64,000 nt of DNA from Pontibacter coccineus. Its GTDB lineage: Bacteria > Bacteroidota > Bacteroidia > Cytophagales > Hymenobacteraceae. The notes beneath the pieces are model-generated. The model searched no databases. It worked only from the letters and a program-made list of their open reading frames with translations, and was not told the DNA's origin. The stretch covers positions 310,001 through 374,000 of the forward strand of contig NZ_JAUOTN010000003.1 in the NCBI RefSeq assembly GCF_030546575.1, given 5' to 3'. This document shows, in pieces, positions 34,311-42,982 of this stretch. The translations under genes were made by a program, and so were the position numbers. Every line of letters starts with the position of its first letter. Within the stretch, counting starts at the first letter, position 1.

Positions 34311-36131
34311 TTAACTCATCTCAAACTGCAGCCTGAGCAGGTTGGCATAAATACCGTTGTCATTAAGCGACAGCACTTCATGCGAGCCTTCCTCTACGAT
34401 CTCACCGCCATCAATCACCAGGATTTTATCCACTTTGCGGATAGTGGCCAGGCGGTGCGCGATCACGATAGTCGTTCTGTTTTTCATCAGTTCATCCATG
34501 GCCTGCTGCACCAGGTGCTCCGACTCCGAGTCTAGGGAGCTGGTGGCTTCGTCTAGCACGAGGATGGCTGGGTTCTTCAGGATAGCACGGGCAATAGCGA
34601 CCCGCTGGCGCTGACCGCCGGAGAGTTTGATGCCACGCTCGCCTACCAGGGTATCCAGCCCTTCCGGGAAAGACGAGATAAAGTCGTAGGCATTGGCCTT
34701 GCGGGCTGCTGCTATGATCTCTTCTTCGGATGCTTCCGGGCGACCATAGGCAATGTTCTCGCGGATGGAACCACCAAACAGCAGTACCTCCTGCGGCACG
34801 ATGCCCACGTTGGCACGCAGATCCGTAAGACTCATCTGACGTATATCCTGCCCGTCGACAGTGATGCTGCCGTGGCTCACGTCATACAGACGAAGCAAAA
34901 GTTGCACAATAGTTGATTTACCGGCGCCACTTGGGCCCACCAGCGCAATCTTCTCCCCGTAGTTGATGCTGAAATTAATGTCGCGGAGCACCTGAATATC
35001 CGGGCGGGTAGGGTATGAGAAGGCCACCTGGTTATAACTGATATCGCCACGTACCCGTCTGATCTCGCTCAGTGGGCGCTGACTCTTGTCAGTTGGCTCT
35101 TCCGGCTCTGCCAGTATCTCCTGTATGCGTTCTGTTGCCCCTAGGGATGACTGAATTTTGCCGTAAAGCTCACCCAAACCGCCCACGGATGCACCGATGA
35201 ACACAGTATAAATGATAAAGGAGATCAGCTCTCCAATGGTCAGGTCACCGTTCTGCACCAGCGTAGCGCCGTACCAGATCACCAGGATGATACCGCCAAA
35301 CAAACCCACGATCACAAAGGAAATGAAAGCACCGCGGTAGTTGGCCGCTGAAAGCGCCGCCTTCACAGCTTTGCTGAGGGAGTGACGATAACGTCCGATC
35401 TCGAAGTTTTCGTTGGTATAGGCCTTCACCGTGTTAATGGCCTGCAGCGTTTCCTCCACAATCACGTTGGTATTGGCCAACTCATCCTGTGTTTTCTTGG
35501 AGAGGCTCTTGATCTTGCGACCGAAAACAAGCGTGAGGGCAACCAGCACCGGGAAGGTCGCCAGCATGAACATGGACAGCTTAATGGAGGTCCAAAGGAT
35601 GATGATGATGCCCACCAAAAGGGTAGTGATCTGGCGGAATAGCTCGGCCAGCGTGATGGACATGGCATCCTGTACCTGGGCCACATCGGTGGTAATGCGG
35701 CTGGTGATCTCGCCTACGCGCCTTTTTTCATAAAAATGGATCGGCAGCATCATAAATTTGCTGTAGAGGTCACGACGGATGTCGGCGACGGCGTTTTCAC
35801 TTACCTGCGCAAAGAAGTATACCCGGAAAAAAGAGAAAATACCCTGCGCCAGGATCACGGCAAACAGGCCAAGGGCGATCATGTCGATGTCTTCGAGAAA
35901 CCAGTCGGCGTTGCCGGTAGAGGAATCGACCAGCTTGCCGGTGAGCAGCGGGAAGATCATGAAAGTCAGGCTGGAAAGTACCAGAAAGCCCAGGCCGACC
36001 AGAAATTTGAACTTGTAGGGTAGTACGTAGCTAAAGATCCTGATGCCGCGACGAAAGCTGTCCTTACTGATTTTCTTTCTGCCTTCTTTCTCCTGTGTGC
36101 TGTCGTTTAGCCCGATTCCGCGTTTTGCCAT
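34311..36131 (-). CDS. ABC exporter, fused permease-ATPase (MsbA/lipid A exporter-like)
   Basis: A 606-residue half-transporter that would act as a homodimer in the inner membrane. Six transmembrane helices occupy residues 30-330, including the coupling-helix segment RRDLYSKFMMLPIHFYEKRRVGEITSRITTDV. The nucleotide-binding domain has Walker A GPSGAGKST, the Q-loop PQEVLLF, signature KLSGGQRQRVAIARA, Walker B ILVLDEATSSLD and the H-loop AHR. It is of the type that moves lipids or hydrophobic molecules; the substrate is not determined. Single gene with its own terminator; TACCTTTG read on the minus strand at 36217-36224 fits a -7 box. Confidence 0.95.
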   Translation of the reverse strand: MAKRGIGLNDSTQEKEGRKKISKDSFRRGIRIFSYVLPYKFKFLVGLGFLVLSSLTFMIFPLLTGKLVDSSTGNADWFLEDIDMIALGLFAVILAQGIFSFFRVYFFAQVSENAVADIRRDLYSKFMMLPIHFYEKRRVGEITSRITTDVAQVQDAMSITLAELFRQITTLLVGIIIILWTSIKLSMFMLATFPVLVALTLVFGRKIKSLSKKTQDELANTNVIVEETLQAINTVKAYTNENFEIGRYRHSLSKAVKAALSAANYRGAFISFVIVGLFGGIILVIWYGATLVQNGDLTIGELISFIIYTVFIGASVGGLGELYGKIQSSLGATERIQEILAEPEEPTDKSQRPLSEIRRVRGDISYNQVAFSYPTRPDIQVLRDINFSINYGEKIALVGPSGAGKSTIVQLLLRLYDVSHGSITVDGQDIRQMSLTDLRANVGIVPQEVLLFGGSIRENIAYGRPEASEEEIIAAARKANAYDFISSFPEGLDTLVGERGIKLSGGQRQRVAIARAILKNPAILVLDEATSSLDSESEHLVQQAMDELMKNRTTIVIAHRLATIRKVDKILVIDGGEIVEEGSHEVLSLNDNGIYANLLRLQFEMS

Positions 36132-36245
36132 TAATGAAATCTATACTTAATAATAGGGGGTGCTGGCTTATAACAGCCAGACAGCACTAAAAATGCCACG
36201 TACCCGAAAAATCTTCCAAAGGTAAGCAAAGTATAGGATATAAAC

Positions 36246-36303
36246 GTCAGAATCGGGATTTACAGGATTTAAGAACGCTCCTGGCCACGGATTATCAGGA
36301 TTC
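36246..36303 (+). repeat. CAGGATTTACAGG-type dispersed repeat
   Basis: AATCGGGATTTACAGGATTT followed by a GGATTATCAGGATTCT half; same family as 33712-33770. Confidence 0.7.
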
Positions 36304-36330
36304 TATTTGGCCTTTGTCAGGATGTTGTAA

Positions 36331-36360
36331 GAACAGGTCGCGACCTACCCGAATCATTCC
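36331..36360. repeat. GGTCGCGACC palindromic repeat
   Basis: ACAGGTCGCGACCT followed by ACCCGAATCATTCC. Family members are at 36431-36457, 54942-54980, 55971-56007 and 56827-56864. Confidence 0.75.
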
Positions 36361-36430
36361 CTTTCAATCCTGCCTGTTTGAGCACCAGAGTAACACCCGA
36401 GTATATATGCAGGTGCCGGATACCAGGTGA

Positions 36431-36457
36431 GCGGACAGATTACGAACTGTCCCTACA
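36431..36457. repeat. Diverged GGTCGCGACC-family copy overlapping the symporter stop codon
   Basis: GGACAG...CTGTCCCTACA keeps the outer arms of the family (GGACAGG / CTGTCCCTACA), but the central GGTCGCGACC is replaced by GATTACGAA. Its CTA supplies the stop codon of the symporter gene on the minus strand. Confidence 0.55.
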
Positions 36458-37904
36458 CATGAACCACTCTTTTATACGACACTGCCCATAACCCCACAAA
36501 CGTCAGAAGTCCGTTCAGGATCAGTACCTCAAAACCGAACTGATAGCCATTGAACCAGGCGGCGGAGTTGGCGCTGATGATGTAGGTGAGGAGCGGGGCC
36601 GCAAGGCAGATCGCCGGCACAAAGCGGTCGCGTACCTGGCGGCGGGTAAAGAGGCCGAAGCTGTAGAGCCCCAGCAGAGGCCCGTAGGTATAGCCGGCCA
36701 CCTGCAGCACCGTCGCAATCAGGCTCTGGCTGTTGAAGGCGTTGACAGCGATGATGACCAGACCGATCAGCAGGGAAAACCCGATATGTACCATGTAACG
36801 CTGCCTAACCCGTTCGTGCTCACTTTTATCCTTGAAATTGAGGAAATCTACGCAGAAAGAGGTGGTGAGCGAGGTGAGTGCCGAGTCTGCGGAGGCGTAG
36901 GCGATGGCAATGATGCCGAGGATGAACGCAATGCCTACCACTGGCGGGAAATGGTTCAACGCCAGGTATGGGAATACGTCATCACCCCGCTCCGGCAATG
37001 CTATACCTTTGGCGGAGGCGTACAGGTAGAGCAGGGCACCCAGCGAAAGGAACATGACAATGACCACCGTTAAAATGCCAGTGAACCAGAACATGTTCTT
37101 CTGTGCTTCCCCGAGGTTCTTGCAACTCAGGTTTTTCTGCATCATGTCCTGGTCCAGGCCCGTCATGGCGATGGTGATGAAGGCGCCTGCGAAAAACTGC
37201 TTCAGAAAATACTTGTCGTCCTTAAAATCCCAGGTAAATACGTTCGAATAATCGCTGGCAGCTATCGTGTCGACCATCCCCTGAAAACCGAGATTGAGTT
37301 CGTCAGATACCACCCAGATACTTACCCCGACTGCCGTAAGCATGGCCGCGGTTTGGAAAGTATCGGTCCAGATAATGGTTTTCATGCCACTCCGGAAGGT
37401 ATAGACCCAGATCAGCAGGATGGTAACGGCCACGGTTACGGCGAACGGAATGCCGATTTCGTCGAAGACAGCCAGCTGTAATACGCTTGACACCAGAAAA
37501 AGGCGGATGGCCGTGCTCAGTGTGCGTGACAAGAGGAAGAAAGCAGCGCCGGATTTATAAGACCAGAAGCCAAAGCGCTGCTCCAGGTAGGTATAGATAG
37601 AAACCAGGTTGAGGCGGTAATACAGCGGCAGTAGCACCGTCGCGATCACAATATAGCCGGCTATGTAGCCCAGCAACAGCTGCAGGTACGAAAACTGCGC
37701 AGCGCGCACCATGCCCGGCACCGACACAAAGGTCACACCCGAGAGCGTAGCGCCGATCATCCCGAAGGCCACCACGTACCAGGGCGACTTCCGGTTTGCC
37801 AGGAAAAAGGTATAGGAATCCGTATTCTTACCGGTGAGGAAAGAAATCAGGACCAGGATGAAGAAATAGCCGACAATGAGGCTGAGGATGAGCGTTGCAG
37901 ACAT
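36453..37904 (-). CDS. Sodium:solute symporter (SSS family)
   Basis: A 483-residue Na+-coupled transporter with about 13 hydrophobic segments. Family markers include FGMIGATLSGVTFVSVPGMV, TYLEQRFGFWSYKSGAAFFLLSRTLSTAIRLFLV and IAYASADSALTSLTTSF, the last one a Na+-binding helix. It is shorter than the symporter at 29162 and lacks that protein's charged insert, so the two are not recent duplicates. The 3' end runs into a dispersed repeat, which may have altered the C-terminus. Substrate unknown. Confidence 0.92.
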   Translation of the reverse strand: MSATLILSLIVGYFFILVLISFLTGKNTDSYTFFLANRKSPWYVVAFGMIGATLSGVTFVSVPGMVRAAQFSYLQLLLGYIAGYIVIATVLLPLYYRLNLVSIYTYLEQRFGFWSYKSGAAFFLLSRTLSTAIRLFLVSSVLQLAVFDEIGIPFAVTVAVTILLIWVYTFRSGMKTIIWTDTFQTAAMLTAVGVSIWVVSDELNLGFQGMVDTIAASDYSNVFTWDFKDDKYFLKQFFAGAFITIAMTGLDQDMMQKNLSCKNLGEAQKNMFWFTGILTVVIVMFLSLGALLYLYASAKGIALPERGDDVFPYLALNHFPPVVGIAFILGIIAIAYASADSALTSLTTSFCVDFLNFKDKSEHERVRQRYMVHIGFSLLIGLVIIAVNAFNSQSLIATVLQVAGYTYGPLLGLYSFGLFTRRQVRDRFVPAICLAAPLLTYIISANSAAWFNGYQFGFEVLILNGLLTFVGLWAVSYKRVVHV

Positions 37905-37954
37905 GTGAAATGCGGAAAACGCTGCAAATATAGCACAGCCTGCCGGTTTTCGGG

Positions 37955-38971
37955 CTATACCAGTTCCCCCAGCAGCACCGGTTCGCCAATGGCAGGTATA
38001 CGCAGACCCTGCATCATACCCGAGGCCGCTATCTGCTCGAGCAGGCGCACCGGCTCACCCGCCGGTTCATCCGACAGGTCGAAGGTACCGTAGTGCATCG
38101 GTATAAAGGTGCCACCGCGCAGCACATTGTAGGCCCGTACCGCTTCATGCGGATTCAGGTGGCTCTTCTGCATCAGAAAGCTCGGGCGGTAGGCACCCAC
38201 CGGCATCAGGCACACATCCATCGGACCAAACAAGGACTCTATTTCCTCGAAATGCCCGTTATAGCCCGTGTCGCCGGCAAAGTAAAGCTGCATGGTCGGC
38301 GTCTTGATCAGGAAACTTCCCCAGAGCACTTTGTTCATGTCGAACATGCCACGACGGTGCCAATGCGAGGCCGGTAGAAAGTAGATCTCTATACCTTCCG
38401 GCGTGAGGTCGAATTTTTGGTACCAGCCCGCCTCCTGGTAGGGCAGATGCGGCTCAGCGCTTCGAAGCAGGTCGCCGGCATGCAAAGGTGCAAGGGCCTT
38501 CATATCCGGATTCTGGCGGTAGAGCGTTTTAATGGAGCGTTCGTCGAGGTGGTCGCGGTGGCCGTGCGAGAACAGCACGAGGTCTATACCTGTGAGTTGC
38601 TCCGGCGCGCAGGGCAGCCCGATGCGGCGCTTGATCATGGGCAGGTCGTAGAACACGGGGTCGGTGATCATGGTTAGGCCGTTTACCCGGATCAGGAACG
38701 TGGCGTGCCCAAGCCAGACCACCATATCTTCCTTCGATTGGATGAAATCGGTGCCGTAAAGGACGGGCGGCACATAAGTATCGGCCTTTTTCTCCTCGCG
38801 CTGTGGATTGCGGGAGGTTTTCCAGCGCAGTACCTTGCTCAGTTTAGGGTTAAAGAGCTCGTCGCCGTTCACAAACTGTCCGTTAATGGTCTTGTTGCCG
38901 CGGAAATCTGGTTTCACCACGGGCAGTTTGTCGTTTTTCAGATGTCTTACTGTTTCGTTCTTCTGCCTCAA
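37955..38971 (-). CDS. MBL-fold metallo-hydrolase (NAPE-PLD/UlaG-like)
   Basis: A 338-residue metallo-beta-lactamase-fold enzyme. The metal motif is SHGHRDHLD, preceded by VVWLGHATFLIRVNGLTMITDPVF; later metal ligands are in FAGDTGYNGHF and FIPMHYGTFDL. The layout matches the zinc phosphodiesterase group that includes NAPE-hydrolysing phospholipase D and UlaG lactonase. There is no signal peptide, so it is cytosolic. Possible roles include lipid or phosphodiester hydrolysis; the substrate is not readable. Confidence 0.92.
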   Translation of the reverse strand: MRQKNETVRHLKNDKLPVVKPDFRGNKTINGQFVNGDELFNPKLSKVLRWKTSRNPQREEKKADTYVPPVLYGTDFIQSKEDMVVWLGHATFLIRVNGLTMITDPVFYDLPMIKRRIGLPCAPEQLTGIDLVLFSHGHRDHLDERSIKTLYRQNPDMKALAPLHAGDLLRSAEPHLPYQEAGWYQKFDLTPEGIEIYFLPASHWHRRGMFDMNKVLWGSFLIKTPTMQLYFAGDTGYNGHFEEIESLFGPMDVCLMPVGAYRPSFLMQKSHLNPHEAVRAYNVLRGGTFIPMHYGTFDLSDEPAGEPVRLLEQIAASGMMQGLRIPAIGEPVLLGELV

Positions 38972-39068
38972 AATCTGAATAAGCTTGTTTCAGGGATTAT
39001 TAACACGATAACGCGCACGAAAGTTGAAACGTGTGCGGGTAATTAATTTAAATACGCCAACAGGCATT

Positions 39069-39103
39069 AAAAAAACGCCTTCTCCTTACGGAAAAGACGC
39101 TTT
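39069..39103 (-). terminator. Rho-independent terminator of the outer-membrane protein gene
   Basis: On the minus strand, GCGTCTTTTCC pairs with GGAGAAGGCGT (three G-T wobbles) and is followed by TTTTTT. Confidence 0.8.
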
Positions 39104-39129
39104 GTGATTTTTTATCCTACCCCGGTAGT

Positions 39130-39783
39130 CTAGTACCAGAAACCTCCGCTTCGGCCCACAGACACCGGGTGGTGAAATGGACTATAGAACGGGGAGGCGC
39201 CTTTGGAGTAGCGCATAGCACCGGTCACCGAAAAGTGCTCGGTAATTTTATAGGTCGCCCGCATGTCCATGCCCTGACGGCCCGGGTTCATAAAGTTCAT
39301 GTAAGCCGGGTTCTGAGCCGGGATGTCCGAGAAATCTTTCCATACGCTGCCACTCAGGATCAGACGCTCGTTTACCAGGTAATCGGCACCCACGTGCGCA
39401 ATGTAATGACTGCTGGGGTTGGTGCGCATGAGGGTGGTGCCACCGTCAGAAGTAGGAGCGGTATAGTGGCCCGGCATCACCGACATATAGGTCAGGCTGC
39501 TGAAAACGCGCAGGCGTGGATTGAGCTGGTAGCGCACGGTTGGTTCGAGGTAAGTAGCGCCAAAGCCGCTACCAAAGCTGGCGCCGGCTGAAAGACTGTA
39601 GCTGAGGCGCTTGGCCGGCATCTCAAATTTTGTAGGCCTATCTTCCTCATTGGCTGGGGCTGCTCGCTCCTGCCGAGCCGGGGCGGGCGCCGTTTCCAGA
39701 CTGGCTTTCTGGCCTGTCTGTGCCATGGCGCTCCCTGCGAAAAGCAGGCTGCAGGTCAGGAAAGTGCTCAAAAATATTTTCAC
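39130..39783 (-). CDS. Exported outer-membrane beta-barrel protein
   Basis: A 217-residue protein starting at GTG with a signal peptide (KIFLSTFLTCSLLFAGSAMAQ). No ATG fits in front of the signal; longer frames to 39885 have no export signal. A linker rich in Ala, Pro and Glu leads to a barrel (LSYSLSAGASFGSGFGATYLEPTVRYQL, RATYKITEHFSVTGAMRYSKG) ending GGFWY with an aromatic terminus. Probably an outer-membrane protein with a C-terminal insertion signal; no ligand evidence. Confidence 0.75.
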   Translation of the reverse strand: MKIFLSTFLTCSLLFAGSAMAQTGQKASLETAPAPARQERAAPANEEDRPTKFEMPAKRLSYSLSAGASFGSGFGATYLEPTVRYQLNPRLRVFSSLTYMSVMPGHYTAPTSDGGTTLMRTNPSSHYIAHVGADYLVNERLILSGSVWKDFSDIPAQNPAYMNFMNPGRQGMDMRATYKITEHFSVTGAMRYSKGASPFYSPFHHPVSVGRSGGFWY

Positions 39784-40036
39784 GTGAAAAAAATCAGTTG
39801 AATGTGGTACTAAGTTACAGCGCAATTGCTTCAGAAACAAGCCGGTGTCTCTTTCCAAACGGGCACACAGGCCTTTTGTTGTCACCAGCTATGAGCTTGT
39901 TTTTGCTCCACAAGCCAGGTATACGCTTGCTCAAAAAGCCAGCTGAAAGCTCAAGCCCGGTAAAAACAGTCAGTTTCAGGTATAGGCTGTCATCATTAAA
40001 GCTGAAACGAGCCTCCGCGAGCAAAAAGGAGGGAGA

Positions 40037-41866
40037 CTACTTTGCCTTTGACCCCAACCAGGCTTCCCGGAAGGTTTTCATGGCAGGTGTGAGCTCTTTG
40101 CCTGCGCTCTCAAAATGTTCGATCATCAGCTCCGGCATCTCCTCCAGCACAATCTGGGTACTGATGATCGGGGCCTGTTCGTTGCTTCGGTAGGTGATCG
40201 GCACACTGTGCGTTGGCTTTAGTTTGCTCAAGATTTTCTCCAGATCTTTCTCGCTGGTCACTTTCTTGCCATTGAGCGTCAGGAGGATGTCGCCCCGGTC
40301 CAGACCGGCTTTGTAAAGTGGTGAGGTCACATAAGTGCCGCTCATAAGTTTCGCGCCGTTCTTGCTGAACTCGAATTGTGCAGGTCCCAGGCTGGCTTTG
40401 CCGGGTTCGGCTTTGCGCAGCTGCAGACCGGCTTCGGCCAACAGGGCGGCGTAGTCTGGCAGTTCGCTGCCGTATACCTGCCGTCTGAAAAAGTCGGCTG
40501 CCCAAGCGGTGTCTTTGGTCACTTCAGCCAGCGTGCGCTCCAGATCAGCCATCGTGTAAGGCTTTTCGGTTTTGCCATACTTCTGCCAGAGCGCCTGCAT
40601 GTAAGTGTCGAGAGTGGAGTTGAAGTCTCGGCGCAATGTCAGGTCCAGCCCCATGCCCAGCATGCTGCCATAGGTATAGTACGAAATAAAGGTGTTGTGG
40701 CGGTTATTGGGATCCACGGAGCGGGCCGCATCGACAAAGGGCGCCTGCATGCTCATCTCCACCAAGCTATGGTAGTGTCTGCCCGGTGTGAGCAGCACAT
40801 AGTTCAGGTCGCGGGCAACGTTTTTAACATCATTTATACCAAGGCGGTACATGGTCAGGGCACCATAGTAAGAGGTGAAACCCTCGGCCAGCCACAGGGC
40901 CTCCGTCATGTTGGCCCGTTGAAAATCGAAAGGTTCGAGACTCTTCGGGCGCAGGCGCTCCACGTTCCAAGCATGGAAAAACTCATGCGACACGGTACCG
41001 AGCAAGGCCGGGGTAGAAGTGCCGAGCGGACGGGAGCTCGACACGATGGTGGAGTTGCGGTGCTCCATGCCGTCGCCGATGGCCTGCGGACCGTAGCAGG
41101 CAATGAAGGTATAGCGGCCGAAATCAAAGTCGGGCAACTCGCCGAAAACCGCTTGCTGCTCGGCCACAATCTGCTTGGTTTTCGCTACGTACTCATCAAA
41201 CTGCGCCTTGTTGCCGTGGTGGTGCATGGCTACCTGTATGGTTTTGCTTTTGCCGCGGTCCTGCACGGTCCACTCTGCCAATTCGAAGTTGCTCAGTTCG
41301 GTAGGGCTGTCCATGAGGTACTGGAAGTCGGGCGAGGTGAAAGTAGAGTCATTTTGAGGTTTCAACTGCGTGGCTACTTTCCAGTTGCTGCCCTCAGGTA
41401 TGCGAAACGTAACACGGGCGGGCACTTTCTCGAAGCCTCGGGCATACATGAGCGTGGCCGGCATGTTCAGGTGCGCGTGCGTCTCGTCAATGCCGGTATA
41501 GGTGCCGTCGGCGTGGGCGCCAAACAAGGTATAGCTCAGCGTGATCTCTCCCTGATGACCGCTCACATTCCACTGATGCGGATTCGGACGGCTGATGGTA
41601 AGCGGCTTGCCTTTGCTGTCGGTCGCTTTCACGCTGTACACGTTTTTGGCAAACTCGTGCAGGGCATAGCGCCCCGGCGAACTGCGGGGCATGAGCACCT
41701 GTAGGGTGTCGCTCTTTATACCTGTAAACGTGACGCTGATCTGTGCCTCGTGGTGCACGGCGTTCGGGAAGGAGAGGTGGTAGCTAACTTGCTGTTCCTG
41801 CGCCAGCAGCGGTGTAAACGACAGCGACAGGGAGGCACACAGGGCGCCAAAAAGTCTCATGGACAT
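40037..41866 (-). CDS. M61 family glycyl-type aminopeptidase with PDZ domain, secreted
   Basis: A 609-residue zinc metallopeptidase. A signal peptide (MRLFGALCASLSLSFTPLLAQ) is followed by an N-terminal beta domain. The catalytic region has GTVSHEFFHAWNVERLRPKSL, with HEFFH as zinc site and the downstream EGFTSYYG supplying the third ligand. A C-terminal PDZ domain (YKAGLDRGDILLTLNGKKV) completes the M61 layout. Family members release N-terminal Gly or Ala from peptides. A 442-residue frame on the opposite strand is a shadow. Confidence 0.95.
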   Translation of the reverse strand: MSMRLFGALCASLSLSFTPLLAQEQQVSYHLSFPNAVHHEAQISVTFTGIKSDTLQVLMPRSSPGRYALHEFAKNVYSVKATDSKGKPLTISRPNPHQWNVSGHQGEITLSYTLFGAHADGTYTGIDETHAHLNMPATLMYARGFEKVPARVTFRIPEGSNWKVATQLKPQNDSTFTSPDFQYLMDSPTELSNFELAEWTVQDRGKSKTIQVAMHHHGNKAQFDEYVAKTKQIVAEQQAVFGELPDFDFGRYTFIACYGPQAIGDGMEHRNSTIVSSSRPLGTSTPALLGTVSHEFFHAWNVERLRPKSLEPFDFQRANMTEALWLAEGFTSYYGALTMYRLGINDVKNVARDLNYVLLTPGRHYHSLVEMSMQAPFVDAARSVDPNNRHNTFISYYTYGSMLGMGLDLTLRRDFNSTLDTYMQALWQKYGKTEKPYTMADLERTLAEVTKDTAWAADFFRRQVYGSELPDYAALLAEAGLQLRKAEPGKASLGPAQFEFSKNGAKLMSGTYVTSPLYKAGLDRGDILLTLNGKKVTSEKDLEKILSKLKPTHSVPITYRSNEQAPIISTQIVLEEMPELMIEHFESAGKELTPAMKTFREAWLGSKAK

Positions 41867-41924
41867 AAGGGAGTGTTTGGTTCGAAACTAAAAGTAGGAA
41901 TTTTACAGCTACCGCGCAAAGTGG

Positions 41925-42578
41925 CTATACCTTTCGGAAGGCCCTGGCCTGTACCAAGCCGCCGTAAAAAGCTGCGGAGGCCTGCAACTGCAGCGGTTGT
42001 CTGGCAAAATGCTCACTAAAGTCAGGTAGTCGGGAGGCTTTCACGTCGCTCACCAATCCGAAAAAACCATACATGCTTTTGAGCAGTAAGCGCTGCCAAA
42101 CCGGGGCCGGCGCTTGGGCTGGCCATAAATCACTGAAAAGCCAGAGCCCCTGCGGGCGCAATGCTGCGCACAACCGATCCATCAGGTATAGCAGACGCTC
42201 ATCCGGGAAAAGATCGAGCAGGAAAGGCGTGAGGATCACGTCGAACCTTTCATTGGGCTGCAGGCCATTTTCGTCGCCTAAGCGAAAGTCTATCCTGGGG
42301 AGATCAGAAGTTTGATTCGCTACGCGCCGCTGGGCCAGTTGCAGCATTTTAGGCGAAACTTCCAGGTAGGTCACTTTCACCAGCGGCTGCCGTTTCAGCA
42401 ACTGCTCCAGCAGCCACCCGGAGCCTCCTCCGATCAGCAATACTTTTGCCTGTTCAGGTATAAGAGACAAGTGTTCTGTCTGAGCCCGCCGCAACGCATT
42501 GCCAAATACTAGCCGCGAAAGGCCATCGTAGACTGGGGCAATGCGATCGAAATTGGTGTTGCTTGCGGTCCTTGTCAT
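41925..42578 (-). CDS. Class I SAM-dependent methyltransferase, start inside a repeat
   Basis: A 217-residue cytosolic methyltransferase. It begins MTRTASNTNFDRIAPVYD, typical of UbiE-like enzymes, with motif I VLLIGGGSGWLLEQLL, motif II VTYLEVSPKML, GDENGL for the adenine and LTPFLLDLFPDE after motif IV. Substrate unknown; its relatives methylate small lipophilic molecules. Oddity: the ATG at 42576-42578 lies within the terminal inverted repeat of the GIY-YIG element (TCGAAATGACA). The upstream promoter must therefore be inside or beyond the element. Confidence 0.88.
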   Translation of the reverse strand: MTRTASNTNFDRIAPVYDGLSRLVFGNALRRAQTEHLSLIPEQAKVLLIGGGSGWLLEQLLKRQPLVKVTYLEVSPKMLQLAQRRVANQTSDLPRIDFRLGDENGLQPNERFDVILTPFLLDLFPDERLLYLMDRLCAALRPQGLWLFSDLWPAQAPAPVWQRLLLKSMYGFFGLVSDVKASRLPDFSEHFARQPLQLQASAAFYGGLVQARAFRKV

Positions 42579-42973
42579 TTCGAACGCTAGTGAGAAATCT
42601 GGGAGGATAAAAAGTTATTCATTCCAGTCTTTAACTTCATCATTTAGCTGAGTCCATTCAGGATTGAAACTACGAATTAATTCCTCCTTTTTCCTTCTAC
42701 CCCATTTCTTTAATTGCTCTTCACGATCAATGGCATGTTGCACATAGGTGAAACGTTCATAGTAGACAAGATGGTAACAAAAATAACGTCCTGCAATAGA
42801 ATTTGGATTACTGGCACGTCAAAACGTGCTCATCCATTCTACGTGGGAGATCATTGGTCATGCCTATGTAAAGCGCAGTCTTCTTGGGGTTTGTAGTAAT
42901 ATAAACAAAATAATTGTGGCTAATCATGCACTTGTTTTTCACTGCAGATTTCTCACTTGCGTTCGAAATGACA
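42573..42973. mobile_element. 401-bp element with near-perfect inverted termini carrying a GIY-YIG gene remnant
   Basis: The termini (42573-42601 and 42945-42973, 29 bp each) match in inverse orientation at 28 of 29 positions; each begins TGTCATTTCGAAC and ends GAGAAATCTG when read inward. The interior is a broken GIY-YIG nuclease gene. The element fills nearly the whole gap between the methyltransferase start and the cinA stop (10 bp remain). No target-site duplication was seen. Short versions of the termini recur at 6274, 31909, 46910, 53126 and 55850. Confidence 0.75.
42615..42927 (-). pseudogene. GIY-YIG nuclease, frameshifted pseudogene
   Basis: Read on the minus strand from ATG at 42925-42927: an N-terminal part with FVYITTNPKKTALYIGMTNDLPRRMDEH, the GIY-YIG catalytic core (YVYI/LYIG and Arg of RRM), then a stop after VLTCQ. 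Changing frame around 42815-42820 restores the rest: NPNSIAGRYFCYHLVYYE, then AIDREEQLKKWGRRKKEELI and FNPEWTQLNDE, the standard C-terminus of small (about 95-residue) URI-type endonucleases, ending at 42615. One indel thus breaks an otherwise intact gene. Host function of this family is unknown. Confidence 0.85.
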
Positions 42974-42982
42974 GAAAAACGA

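Noticed and set aside
39815-40024. 69-codon minus-strand frame between the barrel protein and M61 genes
   Set aside because: No family, no leader; the 250-bp gap contains only heptamers and no convincing signal.
40376-41704. 442-codon open frame on the plus strand opposite the M61 peptidase
   Set aside because: The opposite strand encodes a full M61 enzyme with signal peptide, HEFFH and PDZ; the antisense frame has no recognisable domain and biased composition.
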